A stretch of DNA of 64,000 nucleotides from Neoceratodus forsteri (GCA_016271365.2 CM057459.1:821435001-821499000), one strand, 5' to 3'. Counted from the stretch's first letter, positions 43,815-56,093 are shown. Notes: generated from the letters alone by a model not told the origin. Program-made: numbers and translations.

Positions 43815-45003
43815 CCTGGCCAATCAGAGCAGGTTTGCTGGAAGCGCCCGTGTTCTGAATGGCTGCGCTGTCCTGTACCTTCCAAGGAGCTGCAGACAGG
43901 CATCCTGGTCTCAGTCTGTGGCTGGCTGGGTGCCGGCCGACCGTGCGGGAGCTGGAGCAGCCCCATTCAAGGGCAGGTAGCTTCCAAGGAGCTGCAGGTG
44001 GGCATCCTGGTCTTGGTCGGTGGCTGGCTGGGTGCTGGCCGACCATGGGGGAGCTGAAGCAGCCCCGTTCAAGGGCAGGCAGCTTCCAAGGAGCTGCAGG
44101 CGTGAGTCCTGGTCTGGTTCGGTGGCTGGTTGGGTGCCGGCTGACCATGGGGGAGCTGAAGCAGCCCTGTTCAAGGGCAGACAACTTCCAAGGTGCTGCA
44201 GGCATGCGTCCTGGTCTCAGTCGGTGGCTGGCTGGGTGCCAGCCGACCATGGGGGAGCTGAATCAGCCCCGTTCAAGGGCAGGCAGCTTCCAAGGAGCTG
44301 CAGGCATGCATCCTGATCTCGGTTGGTGGCTGGTGGGGTACCGGCCAACCGTGGGGGAGCTGAAGCAGCCCTGTTCAAGGGCAGGCAGCTTCCAAGGGGC
44401 TGCAGTCATGCGTCCTGGTCCGGTCAGTGGCTGGCTGGGTGCCGGCCGACCATGGGGGAGCTGAAGCAGCCCCGTTCAAGGGCAGACAGCTTCCAAGGAG
44501 CTGCAGGCATGCGTCCTGGTCGCAGTCGGTGGCTGGCTGGGTGCCAGCCGACCATGGGGGAGCTGAAGCAGTCCCGTTCAAGGGCAGACAGCTTCCAGGA
44601 GCTGCAGGCATGCGCCCTGGTCGTGAGTCGGGTGGCTGGCTGGTGCCAGCCGACCATGGGGAGCTGAAGCAGTCCCGTTCAAGGGCAGGCAGCTTCCAAG
44701 GGGCTGCAGGCGTGCGTCCTGGTCTCGGTCAGTGGCTGGCTGGGTGCCGGCCGACCGTGGGGGAGCAGAAGCAGCCCTGTTCAAGGGCAGGCAGCTTCCA
44801 AGGAGCTGCAGGCATGCATTCTGATCTCAGTTGGTGGCTGGTGGGGTACCGGCCAACCGTGGGGGAGCTGAAGCAGCCCTGTTCAAGGACAGGCAGCTTC
44901 CAAGGAGTTGCAGGCAGGTGTCCTGGTCTTGGTCGGTAGCTGGCTGGGTGCCGGCCAACCATGGGGGAGCTGAAGCAGCCCCGTTCAAGGGCAGGCAGCT
45001 GGG
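43815..45003. repeat. GC-rich minisatellite, 102-bp period, about 11 units
   Basis: Units contain AAGGAGCTGCAGGC, GTGGCTGGCTGGGTGCCGGC, CGACCATGGGGGAGCTGAAG and TTCAAGGGCAGGCAGCTT. GGAGCTGAAGCAGCC-type text recurs about every 102 bases from 43945 to 44965. As 102 is 34 codons, several frames stay open on both strands (up to 201 codons at 43859-44464), but the peptide is only a repeat echo with no domain, so I do not call a CDS. It lies on the 5' side of L2-like LINE 2, where it might act as repeated promoter units. Confidence 0.9.
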
Positions 45004-46518
45004 AAATAATGGGATATATGGGAAATAATTAGTCTGAAGTACCTAAAAAACACAACTCTAAAATGCACCTGATAAAAATGCCGGGGGGGGGGTAAAACCA
45101 CATCAAATCATCACTCCCTGGGGCTGAGAACCTGTTGAAATTACAAGATAATAACACTAATTTCAATCACATTGCCAGAGGTTGTGAGGTTAGGGGTGGG
45201 ATTATTTTACAGCAGCATATTGCAGGAGGAAGGGAAGAGTGAAGACACACAAACATCTTGTTTTCATAAAAGTGTGATCACTAAAGGAATGAGCAACAAT
45301 AAATAACAAAGCAGAATTGTGAACCTGTTAGAAATAGTTTGAAAAAGTCATGAAAATAACACGTAAACCATCATTTCATAGTAAAAGCAGTGTGGTGAGC
45401 GCACACAATGCAGTACTCAGTGCAACTGCATGGTACTCATCATGGAAACACAACAAACAAAAAAACACAAATATACATATACAATAGAAAAAAAATCCAT
45501 ATACTAAAATGGAGCTCCAAATTTGTGTTAATGAAAACAGTACAGATCTCATCCATGAAGAAAGAACATGTCTGCACTCTGACAAACCTGTACATCATTG
45601 AAAACTCAGAGCACATTTTTTGGTAGTAGACCATTTTTCATTGCATAGCTAATTTTATCAGGTTATATGTATGTCTATATTTAAAAAATGTATGGTTGCC
45701 CTACTTTTAAGTGGCACTTTAAAATAAGACAGGGCATTTACTTACAGCAGACTTCTGGTACACGGGGTAGATGTACAGAACTGCTAGAAGGAGAAGTTAT
45801 GGGCTGCACTTCGGAAACATAAAAAAAATACTACATATGCCCCTTTATAATAACATACTGTATTGTGTTTCTTATTAGTAGTAGTAGTAGTAAAGTAGTA
45901 AAAAATGTATTTTTATACAGGAATAATACATGTCATTTGGATAATACAATCCAGTTTTCAAGACAGTCCTGTGCAAGTAATCCAAGTTCCACATATTCAC
46001 ATCAATAACAAACAATATATTACAAAATATAGACAAATCCACAAATTACAGATTTTAAAAACCATTTAACAAGGACAATTGTAGGCAAATTGATTTAGGA
46101 TAATAACAATAACAGACCTTTACCTGCTGGTATGGCAGCTTTCCATCCAAGTGAACAGCGCTCAGCTCCAATTTCTCTCTCTCTCTTTCTGTGCACCGTG
46201 TTGTGGTGACGACATGGGGCAAGTGTGCTCAGCAGCTTCAGTGCCATGCATGAGGAGAAGATGGTGATGTCAGAGGCTTTAAAAGCAATACTATACACAT
46301 ATGTGTTTTTTCAAAGCAAAATAAAATTCTCTGGATGGAGGATCACTGGCAGGCATATGCTCAATCAATAAAACAGGACAAAAGGTATCCAAACGGGTTA
46401 TATTTCTCAGATTAATGAATCTGTTACTTTATCACAAGACCTCTCCTTTAAGTAATGCTTTCCTTTTTTCCATTCTATTCTTCTCCACCATTTTTTTGCA
46501 CAGAAACACATTTTTTAT
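45004..46518. other. Unassigned AT-rich 1.5-kb stretch
   Basis: A G-run near 45083 and a short TAG-trinucleotide array at 45875-45891 are the only simple repeats. No coding signal I can support. Confidence 0.45.
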
Positions 46519-46945
46519 TTATTTAGTTTTTTGTTGACCAGGTAAGTGCACTAGATAAATTCTGCCTATTTTCAAGCACGACCCAGGGGGAGAGGGATAC
46601 AGATGAATGCCAACTGACCTTGAGCCAGATTAAGCTGTTGGTGGTATCTGTAATGAATGGGGGGAAATTTGGCCAGGGCACTGGGGAAATTCTTCTACTC
46701 TTTTCGATAAGTGCCATGGGATCTTTAACATCCACCTGAACTACCACTAGAACAGGCAGATTGGACCTTGGTTTAACATCTCATCCGAAAGACAACACCT
46801 CAGGAGTGCAGCACCCCCCTCATGCTGCACTACACTGTCAGTACTGGGATTTAGCCCAAGTGCCTGGTGTGGGGATAGAACCCACATCCTACTAATCTTC
46901 TCGCCTCAGAGGTGAGTGTGCTACCTGCTGAGCAACTGATACTGA
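46519..46945 (-). mobile_element. SINE-B (V-SINE-like), full length, minus
   Basis: Minus strand: GTTGCTCAGCAGGTAGC (box A) and GGGTTCTATCCCCAC (box B), then GGATGAGATGTTAAACC, GTTAAAGATCCCATGGCACT, and CAACAAAAAACTAAATAAAT at the 3' end. The middle GTTAAAC and AAGATCCC segment is the conserved core I know from V-SINE or Deu-type SINEs of fishes and other vertebrates. About 427 bases. Confidence 0.85.
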
Positions 46946-46989
46946 CATTGACTGAAGTACTTCTTGTTTGATCATTTCTCATTTTCTGG

Positions 46990-47935
46990 ACACTCCAACC
47001 ATTTCCTTTACCTTTCTACTGTGGCAGTAGTAGTTCAGCCTGACTTATCTGCCATGCAAATAGATAATCATTTTTTAGTAATAGCAGACACCAAGCAGTC
47101 TGCTATGTGCCCATTGTGGTGGAAGTGCTACCTGGACTTGCAGCCAGAAAGGAGCATAGCTAGTAGTGAGGTGGTGGTGGGGGGGGGGGTCTTATCAATA
47201 TTAAAGCTCAGTGCTGACTGAGGGAACTGCAGCCTGCATCCCTCCATGCAGAAACAGAACTTTGGCTCACATTACACAGACTTATTCACCAGTTCTCCTC
47301 CGTTCATACCTAAACTGCTTGCTAGCAGTCTGCTGGGTGCCCATTGTGGCAGCAGTGCTGCCAGTACCTACAACCAGAGAAGAGATCACCAGCAGTTGGT
47401 GGGGATTCTCCACATTAAAGCTGTGTGCTGCATGAGGAAAATCCAGCCTGTATCCCTTTACAGAAACAGAACTGTAGCTCACCATGCCTGGACTCATTCA
47501 GCAGCATTCCTCTCACTATACCTAAACTCCTTGCCAGCAGTCTGCTGGGTATCCGTTGTGGTGGAGGCACTACCGGAACCAGCAGCTTGAGAGGAGTGTC
47601 ACCAGCTGTGGGCAGGGCTTGTGCTCATTAAAGTTGAGTACCACATGAGGGAAATGCAGCCTGATTTACTGTAGAGTAACAGAACTCTGGATGACCTTGC
47701 ACAGATGTATTCAGCAGGCCTCCTCACTCTATACCTTAACAGCTTTCCAACAGTCTGCTGGGTGCCTGTTATGGCAACAGTGCTACTGGACTAGCCACCA
47801 GAGAGGAGCATCAACAGAATTGGCAGGGCTTGTCCACATTAAAGGTGATTGTTGCAAAAGTGGTGTGAGTCATCCAGCAAGTGTCCACAAGCAGGAGTCT
47901 GGTATGCTGAGTCCTCTCAGGAGGCTTTTCTTATT
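46990..47935. repeat. Tandem repeat, ~215-bp period, four units
   Basis: AGTCTGCTGGGTGCCCATTG-like text starts near 47097, 47325, 47538 and 47752 (spacing 228, 213, 214). Each unit also holds AGAAACAGAAC-type text, an ACAGACTTATTCA-like segment, CATTAAAG and CTATACCTAAAC. Units are perhaps 70-75 percent alike. No gene. Confidence 0.8.
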
Positions 47936-48099
47936 TTAATTGCTTATTCTGTTGTTTAATGCAAGCCATTAACGAGGACCTTCCCCAGTCATTTTAACAT
48001 TCATGTATAAAATTCCCCTTCCTGCATTGATTCATGTTTTGTGTTTCTGTAATGTTCTCTGCAATTAGTATTTTTTTTTTGCATTCTGAGCTGCTAAAA

Positions 48100-49190
48100 A
48101 TGTTGTCTTCAGCAGAGCTTCTACACTAAGCCTGGTATTACTGCAAGCCCTGGGCTGTGCTGGTGACATCACTGTATGAAGAAGTAGTAAATCACATTGT
48201 GCTGTATAATGAAGATGCAATGGTTCTCCTAGGGAAAACTTCCATAACTTATGCATGTACAATGTTCAGCATTGTTCCTCCTCCCCAAGACACCCCATTA
48301 TCAATGCACTATGCCAGCTCCAGTGGTTAATGAATGCATTTTTATAAAGTGGATTTATTTCATGACCCAGTAGCAAAGCACAGTGAATTAGAGAGAGTTG
48401 CTGTAAACTGAGACAGCTCGCTGTCAGTATTTTTTATCTGTGTTTAATGCCTTTGTAACCTATACTAAATGATTCCTCCCTGTGTACCTCATAGCATTTT
48501 GTCAGTGAAATGTTGGCTACAGACACAACATGTAGGGAAATGAGAGGCACTGGTCTTAATAATCTGGGACAAATTGTCAGACAGAGAGACATTCAGAAAA
48601 CTGGGAGTTACCCTTGATCACACCCTATACACTGTTTGAATAGCCTAACAATGGAGTGCTAATAATGATTCCTTTTGATTCGTTTGTCCTTGAATTACCA
48701 CATAACTGCAGCTCTTAATGAGCTGGCAGTCAGACCAGGTCATCTGGAATATTGAGAGAGAATAGAATAAGGACTAGAGACTACTACCATAGGGACATTT
48801 GAACTTTATTTCTAGCCAAGGAAAACCTACAGTATTCATGATGGACAAATAGAGAGTAAGATGCACTAGCCCTTGTCAATTTGTACTTGGTCTTGGGCTA
48901 GTAAAATAATATTAAAATTGCCCCGCCTCTCCTGATAGCAGTGAACACATTGCCAAACAACAACAGCAAAAATATCCCTAACAAAAGTTTTCCCAATTCT
49001 CAATAGGCTTTTTTTAAAACAATCTTTAAAAATCCCTTGACTAATTAAGCACTACTACTGTAGTATGCACACCAAGTTATGGAAGTTTTCCCTAGTCAAA
49101 CTGCTGTAACATCATTGTACAGCACAGTGTTATTCACTCCTACTCATACAATGACTTCAGCAGGAGCCAACAGCCCAGCAGCTGAACAGC
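48100..49190. repeat. Long inverted repeat, ~130-bp arms, ~800-bp spacer
   Basis: Left arm about 48140-48262 (GGGCTGTGCT, CATTGTGCTGTATAATGA, CTAGGGAAAACTTCCATAAC). Right arm about 49075-49190 is its reverse complement with differences (GTTATGGAAGTTTTCCCTAG, CATTGTACAGCACAGTG, AACAGCCCAGCAGC). The spacer has no recognised gene. It may be a non-autonomous DNA element with long ends, or an inverted duplication. Confidence 0.7.
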
Positions 49191-49324
49191 AAAGGCAAGT
49201 GTAGCAGGGATAAAAAAAATTCAAAATATGGAAAGGAGAGTAAACCTTTGACGAAACTAACACATGCACACAATTTTTTTTTGACCATCGGGGAAGGTCC
49301 TCTTTAAATGTTTTGGTTATTCTT

Positions 49325-52300
49325 TCTTTTAAACTTGTTGCCCGTAGTCTGAGTAAAAAGCTCCCTGAACTGGTGGACTTGATGGAAAAGGGATGCCTGG
49401 ATATCCTGGCAGTAACAGAAACATGATACACAAAGAGCCATGAATGGGATGTCAACATACCAGTGTACACAGTCTACAGGAGAGACAGGGAGGGGAGAAG
49501 AGGAGGAGGACTCACTCTCTAAATGAGGGAACAGATCAAAGCAATGGAACTAAAGGGTAAACAGGGAGGAGAGGAGGCACTGTGGGTCACCCTGGAGACT
49601 GGAAATGGCACCAGAATCCACACAGGGGTTGTATACAGACCCCCATCTCAGGGGAAGGAAATGGATAAGAAAATGATAGATCTGTCAGTGGCTCAGTAGG
49701 TAGCACATTCTCCTCTGAAGCCAGGAGATCAGAGGGCTGTGGGTTCAGTTCCCACATCTGGCACTTGGGTTAATGTCCCAGTACTGTCACTGTAGTGCAT
49801 CATGAGAGGGGTGCTGCATTTCTGAGGTGCCGTCTTTTGGATGAGATGTTAAATCGAGGTCCCATCTGCCTGGATTGGTGGTAGTTCAGTTGGATGTTAA
49901 AGATCCCATGGCACTTCTCGAAAAGAGTAGGTGAATTTGCCCGGTGTTTTGGCCAAATTTTCCTCATTCACTAAAAATACCACCAACAGATTAATCTGGT
50001 TCAAGGTCAGTTGGCATTCATCTGTATCCCCTTCCCCCGGGTCATGCCTGAAAATAGGCAGGATTTGTCTAGTGCACTTACCCAGTCAACAAAAACTAAA
50101 ATAAAAAAACTAAAATAAATAGAAGGCATCCTTAGGATGGCAGAGAAAGGGGAGATATTGCTGATGGGGGATCTGACTACGTCAGATGTTAACTGGAGCA
50201 CCTTTGCTGCAGCCACATCAAAGAGCAGGGCCATTCTCATGCCATACAGGGGCATGACTCAGACAGCTAGTGCTGGAACCCACTTGGGAGGGAGCAGTTT
50301 TAGACCTGGTACTCTCAAATGGGGATGGAGACAGGATCCCAGATCTAGAAGTGGGTATCCATCTGAGAACAAGTGACCACCAAACAGTGTGGTACATGAT
50401 AAACTCAGCTGTAGAGTCAAGCCATACAAAAGTGATGGTACTGGACTTCGGGAGGGCTGATCTTGTCAAAATGGCAGAGTGCCTAGCAAACAGGCAAGAA
50501 GGAGGGGTGGAGCAACAATGGGGAAACATCAAACTGCCATCACAGAGGCAACAAGCCTTTGTGTGAAGCAAATAAACAAATCAAAATGAAAGAAAAAAAC
50601 ACTGTAGTTCTCAAAAGAAGTGGCAGGGAAGGTTAGGGAGAAAAAAATAACATTCAGGAATTACAAGGAAACACAGAAGGAGAAGGACAGAGAACTGTAC
50701 CAGTTAAAACAGAAGGAAGTGGGGAAGGCAGTCAGAATAGCAAAGGCCCAAACCGAGGAAAAGACAACCAACTCAGTTAAGAAGGGGGATAAAACCTTTT
50801 ATAGGTACATTAGGGAGCAAAGAAAGACTAAGGCAGGGATACTGAGGCTGACTAGAGGAAGGTGGTTGGGCAGGAGCGACAGTGAAAAATCAGGGATACT
50901 GAATGAATACTTCTGCTCAGTATTCACAATAGAAGCAGGGGAGATACCTAATCCAGTCAATAGAAGCACTCTGAATGGGGGTTGATATTAGTCCTTTCAC
51001 CGAAGAAAGGGTTTTGAAAGAACTCATAAAACTGAAGGTGTACAAACAATGGGCCTAATGGGATTCACCCCAGAATTCTAAAAGAACTCAATAGGTCCTG
51101 ATGGAATTCACCCCAGAATTCTAAAAGAATTAAGGGAGGAACTAGTGAAACCACTGGCTACTCTTTTTAATAAATCATGGGAGGATGGTGTGGTGCCCGA
51201 GGACTGGAGGAAGGCGGATGTGATTCCCCTTCACAAAAGTGGGACCAAGACAGAGGCAGGAAACTACAGACCTGTCAGTCTGACCTCTGTGGTAGGGAAA
51301 GTGATGGAGACACTTCTGAAGGAAGAATAGTTGAGTACCTAGAAGCCAGTGGGGCACAGGACCCAAGGCAGCATGGATTCACAGCAGGAAGGTCATGTCA
51401 GATGAATCTAATAGATTTCTTTGACTGGGTGACCAAAGTAGTAGACCAGGGAGGGGCCGTGGACATGACCTACCTAGACTTTAGCAAGGCATTTGACACA
51501 GTCCCACACAAAAGATTAATAGTCAAATTAGCCAGCCTGGGAGTGGGTCCCAGGGTGGTAGCCTGGGTAAAACATTGGCTGCACAACAGGACACAGAAGG
51601 TAATTGTAAATGGAGCCCACTCTGAAGAAAGAGGGGTTACTAGTGGGGTACCGCAGGGTTCAGTATTGGGTCCAGTCCTTTTAAATGTCTTCATCAGTGA
51701 CATTGCAGAGGGACTGGAAGGAAAAGTATGCCTTTTGCAGATGACACAAAGATCTGCAACAGGGTTGATACACGAGGGCGTGGAAAGGATGAAAAGGGAC
51801 TTGGCAAGGTTGGAAGAATGGTCGAAGTATGGCAGCTAGGATTCAATGCAAAGAAGTGCAAAATAATGCACCTGGGAAACAAGAACCCAAGGGAAGAATA
51901 CACAATGGGGGGGAGGTAGTAACAACAACAAAAAGTGAAAGGGACCTGGGGGTAATCATATCAGATGACCTTAAAGTTAGCAAGCAATGTGAGAAGGCAG
52001 TAGGGAGGGCTGGGGGTATACAGGGATGCACAGGAAGAGGCATCACCAGCAGAAAACAGGAAGTTGTTATCCCTCTGTACAGACAGTTGGTGAGACCCCA
52101 TCTGGAGTACTGCATCTAGTTCTTGAAACCCCATCTCCGCAAGGACATAGACAGGATAGAGGCAGTCCAGAGGAGGGCAACTAAAATGGTACAGGGTCCG
52201 CAAGAGAAGCTGTATGAGGAGAGACTAAAGGAGCTTAATATGTATACCCTTGAGGAAAGAAGGGAGAGGGAGGACATGGTAGAAACTTTTAAGTACCTCA

Positions 52301-52647
52301 GTGGAATCAACAAAGTCCAAGAGGGTAGCATCTTTCAGAAAAAGAGACGTGCAAGAACAAGGGGACACAATTTAAAGATAGAAGGGGAGCGGTTCAGGGG
52401 CAATGTGAGGAAGTATTATTTCACAGAGAGGGTAGTGGATGCATGGAACAGCCTTCCTGAGGAGGTTGTGGGGTCTAAAACTGTGGGAGAATTCAAGAAT
52501 GCATGGGACAGACATAAGCAATTCTTGTGGGGGTAGGAAGAAATAGGCTGTTGGTTAACTAGGATCCGGCCTATCCTGTCGGTAGGAATGGGCAGACTAG
52601 ATGGGCCAAGCGGTCCTTATCTGCCATCAAAGTCTATGTTTCTATGT
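49325..52647 (+). mobile_element. CR1 LINE C, nearly full ORF2
   Basis: Endonuclease from 49340 (VARSLSKKLPELVDLM, ILAVTET, GVVYRPPSQGKEM); a SINE-B sits at 49684-50120; then EGILRMAEKGEILLMGDL near 50140 and SDHQTVWYMINS near 50370. Linker 50620-50985. RT: GNYRPVSLTSVVGK near 51265, QHGFTAGRSCQMNLIDFFDW, YLDFSKAFDTVPHKRLIVKL near 51475, GVPQGSVLGPVLLNVFISDI near 51645, FADDTKICNRVD near 51735 after a one-base shift. C-terminus 52123-52536 with FTERVVDAWNSLPEEVVG. A ~45-base tandem duplication lies at 51059-51130. Tail CTATGTTTCTATG at 52630-52647. Confidence 0.92.
49684..50120 (+). mobile_element. SINE-B (V-SINE-like), inserted in CR1 C
   Basis: GTCAGTGGCTCAGTAGGTAG carries a perfect box A (TGGCTCAGTAGG); GGGTTCAGTTCCCAC is box B. 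The core GAGATGTTAAATCGAGGTCC and TTAAAGATCCCATGGCACTT follows. The 3' end is CAACAAAAACTAAAATAAAA and a second copy of the tail. It splits the CR1 between MIDL and EGIL of the endonuclease; ATAGAT and ATAGAA flank it, perhaps a short duplication. Confidence 0.9.
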
Positions 52648-54174
52648 AAGGGAGAACTAGTAACACCATTGACTACCCTTTTTAACAAATCATGGGAGGA
52701 TGGAGTGGTACCTGAGGACTGGAGGAGGGCGGATGTGATTCCTCTTCACAAAAGTGGGAGCAAGACAGAGGCAAGAAACTACAGACCCGTCAGTTTGACC
52801 TACGTGGTAGGAAAAATGATGGAATCACTTCTGAAGGAAAGAATTGTTGAGTACCTAGAGGTCAGTGGGGCACAGGACCCAAGGCAGCATGGATTCACAG
52901 CATGAAGGTCATGTCAGTTGAATCTAATAGATTCCTTTGACTAGGTGACCAAAGTAGTAGACCAGGGAGGGGCTGTGGACACGGCCTTACTAGACTGTAG
53001 TAAGGCATGTGACACAGTCACACACAAAAGATTAATAAATAAATCAGCCAGCCTGGGAGTGGGTCCCAGGGTGGTAGCCTGGGTAAAACATTGGCTGGAC
53101 AACAGGATGCAGAGGGTAATAGTAAACAGAGTCCACAGTGAAGTAATGAGGGGTTACTAGTGGGGTACAGGAGGGTTCGGTACTGGATCCTGTCCTTTTT
53201 AATGTCTTTATAATGACATTGCAGAGGGATTGGAAGGAAAAGTATGTCTCTTTGCATGTGACACAAAGATCTGCAACAGGGTTGATACGCAATGTGGGGT
53301 GGAAAGGATGAAAAGGAATTTACCAAGGTTGGAGGAATGGCCAAACGTATGGCAGTTTAGATTCAATGCAAAGAAGTGCAAAGTAACGCACCTGGAAAAT
53401 GAAAACCCAGGGGAAGAGTACACAATGGGGGGTGAGATACTGACAACAGCAAAAATGGAAGGGAACCTGGGGGTAGTTATATCAGATTACCTAAATGTGG
53501 GCAAGCAATTTGAGAATGCAGGAAGGAGGGCTGGGGGGAATACTGGGATACATAGGGAGAGGCATTGCCAGTAGAAAACAGGAAGTTGTTGTCCTTCTGT
53601 ACAGACAGTTGGTGAGACCCCATCTGGAGTGCTGGGTGCAACTCTGGAGACCCCATCTCTGCAAAGATATAGACAGGATGGAGGCTGTCCAGAGGAGGGC
53701 ATCGAAAATGGTGCAAGCTCTGCTCCAAAAGACATACCAAGAGAGATTAAAGGAGCTTAATATGTACACCCTTGAGGGAAGAAGGGAGAGGGGGACATGA
53801 TAGAAACTTTCAAGTACCTCAAGGGAATCAACAAAGTCCAAGAGGGTATCATCTTTCAGAAAAAGAGAAGTGCAAGAACAAGGGGGGCACAATTTGAAGA
53901 TACAGAGCGATGGCTCAGAGGTAATGTGAGGAAGTATTTTTTCATGGAGAGGATTGTGGATGCATAGAAGAGCCTTCTTGAGGAGGTTGTGGAGTCAAAA
54001 ACAGTGGGGAAATTCAAGAATGCATGGGACAGACATAAGTCAATTCTAGTGGGGGTAGGAGGAAGTAGGCTGTTGATTAACTAGGATCTGCAGTGTATCC
54101 ATTAGGTAGGGAAATGGGCAGACTAGGTGGGCCAAGCGGTCCTTATCTGTCATCAAATTCTATGTTTCTATGTT
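52648..54174 (+). mobile_element. CR1 LINE D, directly after C
   Basis: 5'-truncated copy starting with ELVTPLTTLFNKSWEDGVVP, exactly where copy C ends. Blocks: NYRPVSLTYVVGKMMESLLK, QHGFTA, a stop, DCSKACDTVTHKRLINK (Phe and Phe of FSKAFDT lost), then FACDTKICNRVDTQ near 53250, where the first catalytic Asp is Cys. C-terminal LVRPHLECWVQLWRPHLCKD near 53610. Tail with CTATGTTTCTATG at 54161-54174. More decayed than C. Same subfamily. Confidence 0.9.
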
Positions 54175-54239
54175 GTTTGATTTGTTGCAGTTCTCATTAT
54201 TTGTAATAATTCTCTTTCTGCCTCTGCATCTATCTGGTA

Positions 54240-55715
54240 TTGTAGAACTGAGCGAAAATCACGTACTTCGCTTTAATGGAACATTGTGAAAATTCACAAC
54301 TTTCGTGGAAGTTTATGAACCTCCGCATTTTCGTGAAATCAGAAATCTCTGAATGTCTAGTGGTACTCAAAATAACATTTCCCTAGTGTCTATCTGACCA
54401 CCTTTCCCTATACCCCAGCACCTGTATACTAAATTTTTCCTGGTGTCTATCGGACCCCCCCTCCTTATACCCGAGTGCCCATATACTCAATTTTCCCTGG
54501 GGTCCAGTGGTTCCCCCATCCTTAATCCCCCTGTAAAATATTGTAAACCCACTCCCTGGTGTCCAGTGGTTCCACCATCCCCTGTAAAATATTCTAGACT
54601 CACTCCCTAATGTCCAGTGTTCCCCCTGCATGATCACCCTTATAGTAGAATTAAATAAAATATTCTAGACTCACTCCCTAATGTCCAGTGTTCCCCCTCC
54701 ATGATCACCCATATAGTAGAATTAAACCCACTTCTTGGTATCCAGTGGTCCCCCTCCCTATCCCTGATCACCTGTAAAGTAGAATTAAACCCATTCCCTG
54801 GTGTTTAGTGGATCACCCACTGAACAGGTAGTACTGCACCATCCAGCTCCCCCCATCCCATCATCGAGCCAGAGACCAACACAGCCCTCTGCTGTCCACC
54901 ACAGCCGGCTGCCAGCTGAGCTGTCAGTGTGTGCATTCTGTAACAACTGATTGTACAGTACATGCTCATTGACAGCTCAGTCAGCAGCCAGCTGTGATGG
55001 AGAGTGGAGAGTTGTGCTGGTCGCTGACATGACAGGATGGGGGAACGAGGTGATGGGGCACTACCTGTTGGAGTGGCGAGTGGGGGAGTCCACTAGACAC
55101 CAGGAAATTGGTTTAATTTTACTTTACAGGTGATCAGAGATCGGGAGGTGGACCACTGGACATGAGGGAGTGGGTTTTATTCTACTATACAGGTGATCTT
55201 GGAGGGGGGAACATTGGACACCAGGGAGTGGATCTATTATATGTTATAGGGGATTGGGGGATGGGGGACCACTCGACACTAGGGAGTGGGTCTATAATAT
55301 TTTACAGATGATCAGGGATGGGGGAACACTGGACACCAGAGAAAAATTATTACAAGGGCACTTAGAAATAGGGAGGTGGATCAGATAGACACCAGGGAAA
55401 AATTATTTTGTGGGCTCTTGAGGATAGAGAGGTGGGGTCCGCTAGACACTAGGGAAAAATTACTATATGAGCACTCAGGGATAGTGAGGGGAGTCACAGG
55501 GATGGACAATTCAAATTCATGCAGTACATTCATTCTGCAATTCAGTGACTTACTGAGCTGCGGCATGAATGCATGAATTGCCCACTGTTCTAAGTTGGAA
55601 TTTCCGTGAAAGCTGCCAAAATGATTTCAGACCTTTTTACAGAAGTGAAAGTCTGACTTGAGCATAAATTTTGCTGCTGGGAAATTTTTTTTTCACACAG
55701 TTCTATGGTGGTGTT
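54240..55715. mobile_element. Full foldback element Y1 with inverted tandem arms
   Basis: Ends: TAGAACTGAGCGAAAAT at 54245 and, inverted, ATAGAACTGTGTGAAAA at 55690-55707. Left arm 54360-54840 has about eight units around CCCTGGTGTCCAGTGG (near 54437, 54495, 54556, 54606, 54676, 54735, 54797). Right arm 55085-55460 has the complement CCACTAGACACCAGGGA-like text (near 55090, 55153, 55212, 55272, 55328, 55387, 55443). The centre, 54890-55010, pairs with itself (CAGCTGAGCTGTCA and TGACAGCTCAGTCAG). No coding capacity. Confidence 0.75.
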
Positions 55716-56093
55716 TTACTTTCTTTGGAACAGAATCTGTTGTATACACTGTAATATGTCTAACTTGATTATGTTCATTTTAATGAATCCTGATCTTCTC
55801 CTCTTGGATTAGAGCTTGTCCCATTCTATTCTTCACCTCCTAAAATATAGGCTGATAATGTAACTTCCTACAATGTTACCTTTTAAAATCATTTAGCCCA
55901 ACTTTCTACATGAAATTCTGTATACATACTCTGTTTTGGAAGTTTACAGGAATATTCTATGACTGACTTAGGTAGGAATATTAAACCAGTTTTTTGAGAT
56001 CTAGGTATTGTTTTGTCTAATGGTCTCCTGGTTGATTCAGCCCCTTTTTTGTGCTATGTCCATTTTTTTTGTATGGGGACTTGGACATAGAGT
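55716..56093. other. Short unassigned stretch
   Basis: AT-rich sequence between two foldbacks; nothing recognised. Confidence 0.4.

Noticed and set aside
43762..44962. Open frames up to 201 codons in the minisatellite
   Set aside because: Only echoes of a 34-codon period; open in several frames at once and without a domain.
49684..49760. Possible tRNA gene with perfect box A
   Set aside because: Same head occurs in three SINE-B copies followed by the SINE core; not a stand-alone tRNA.
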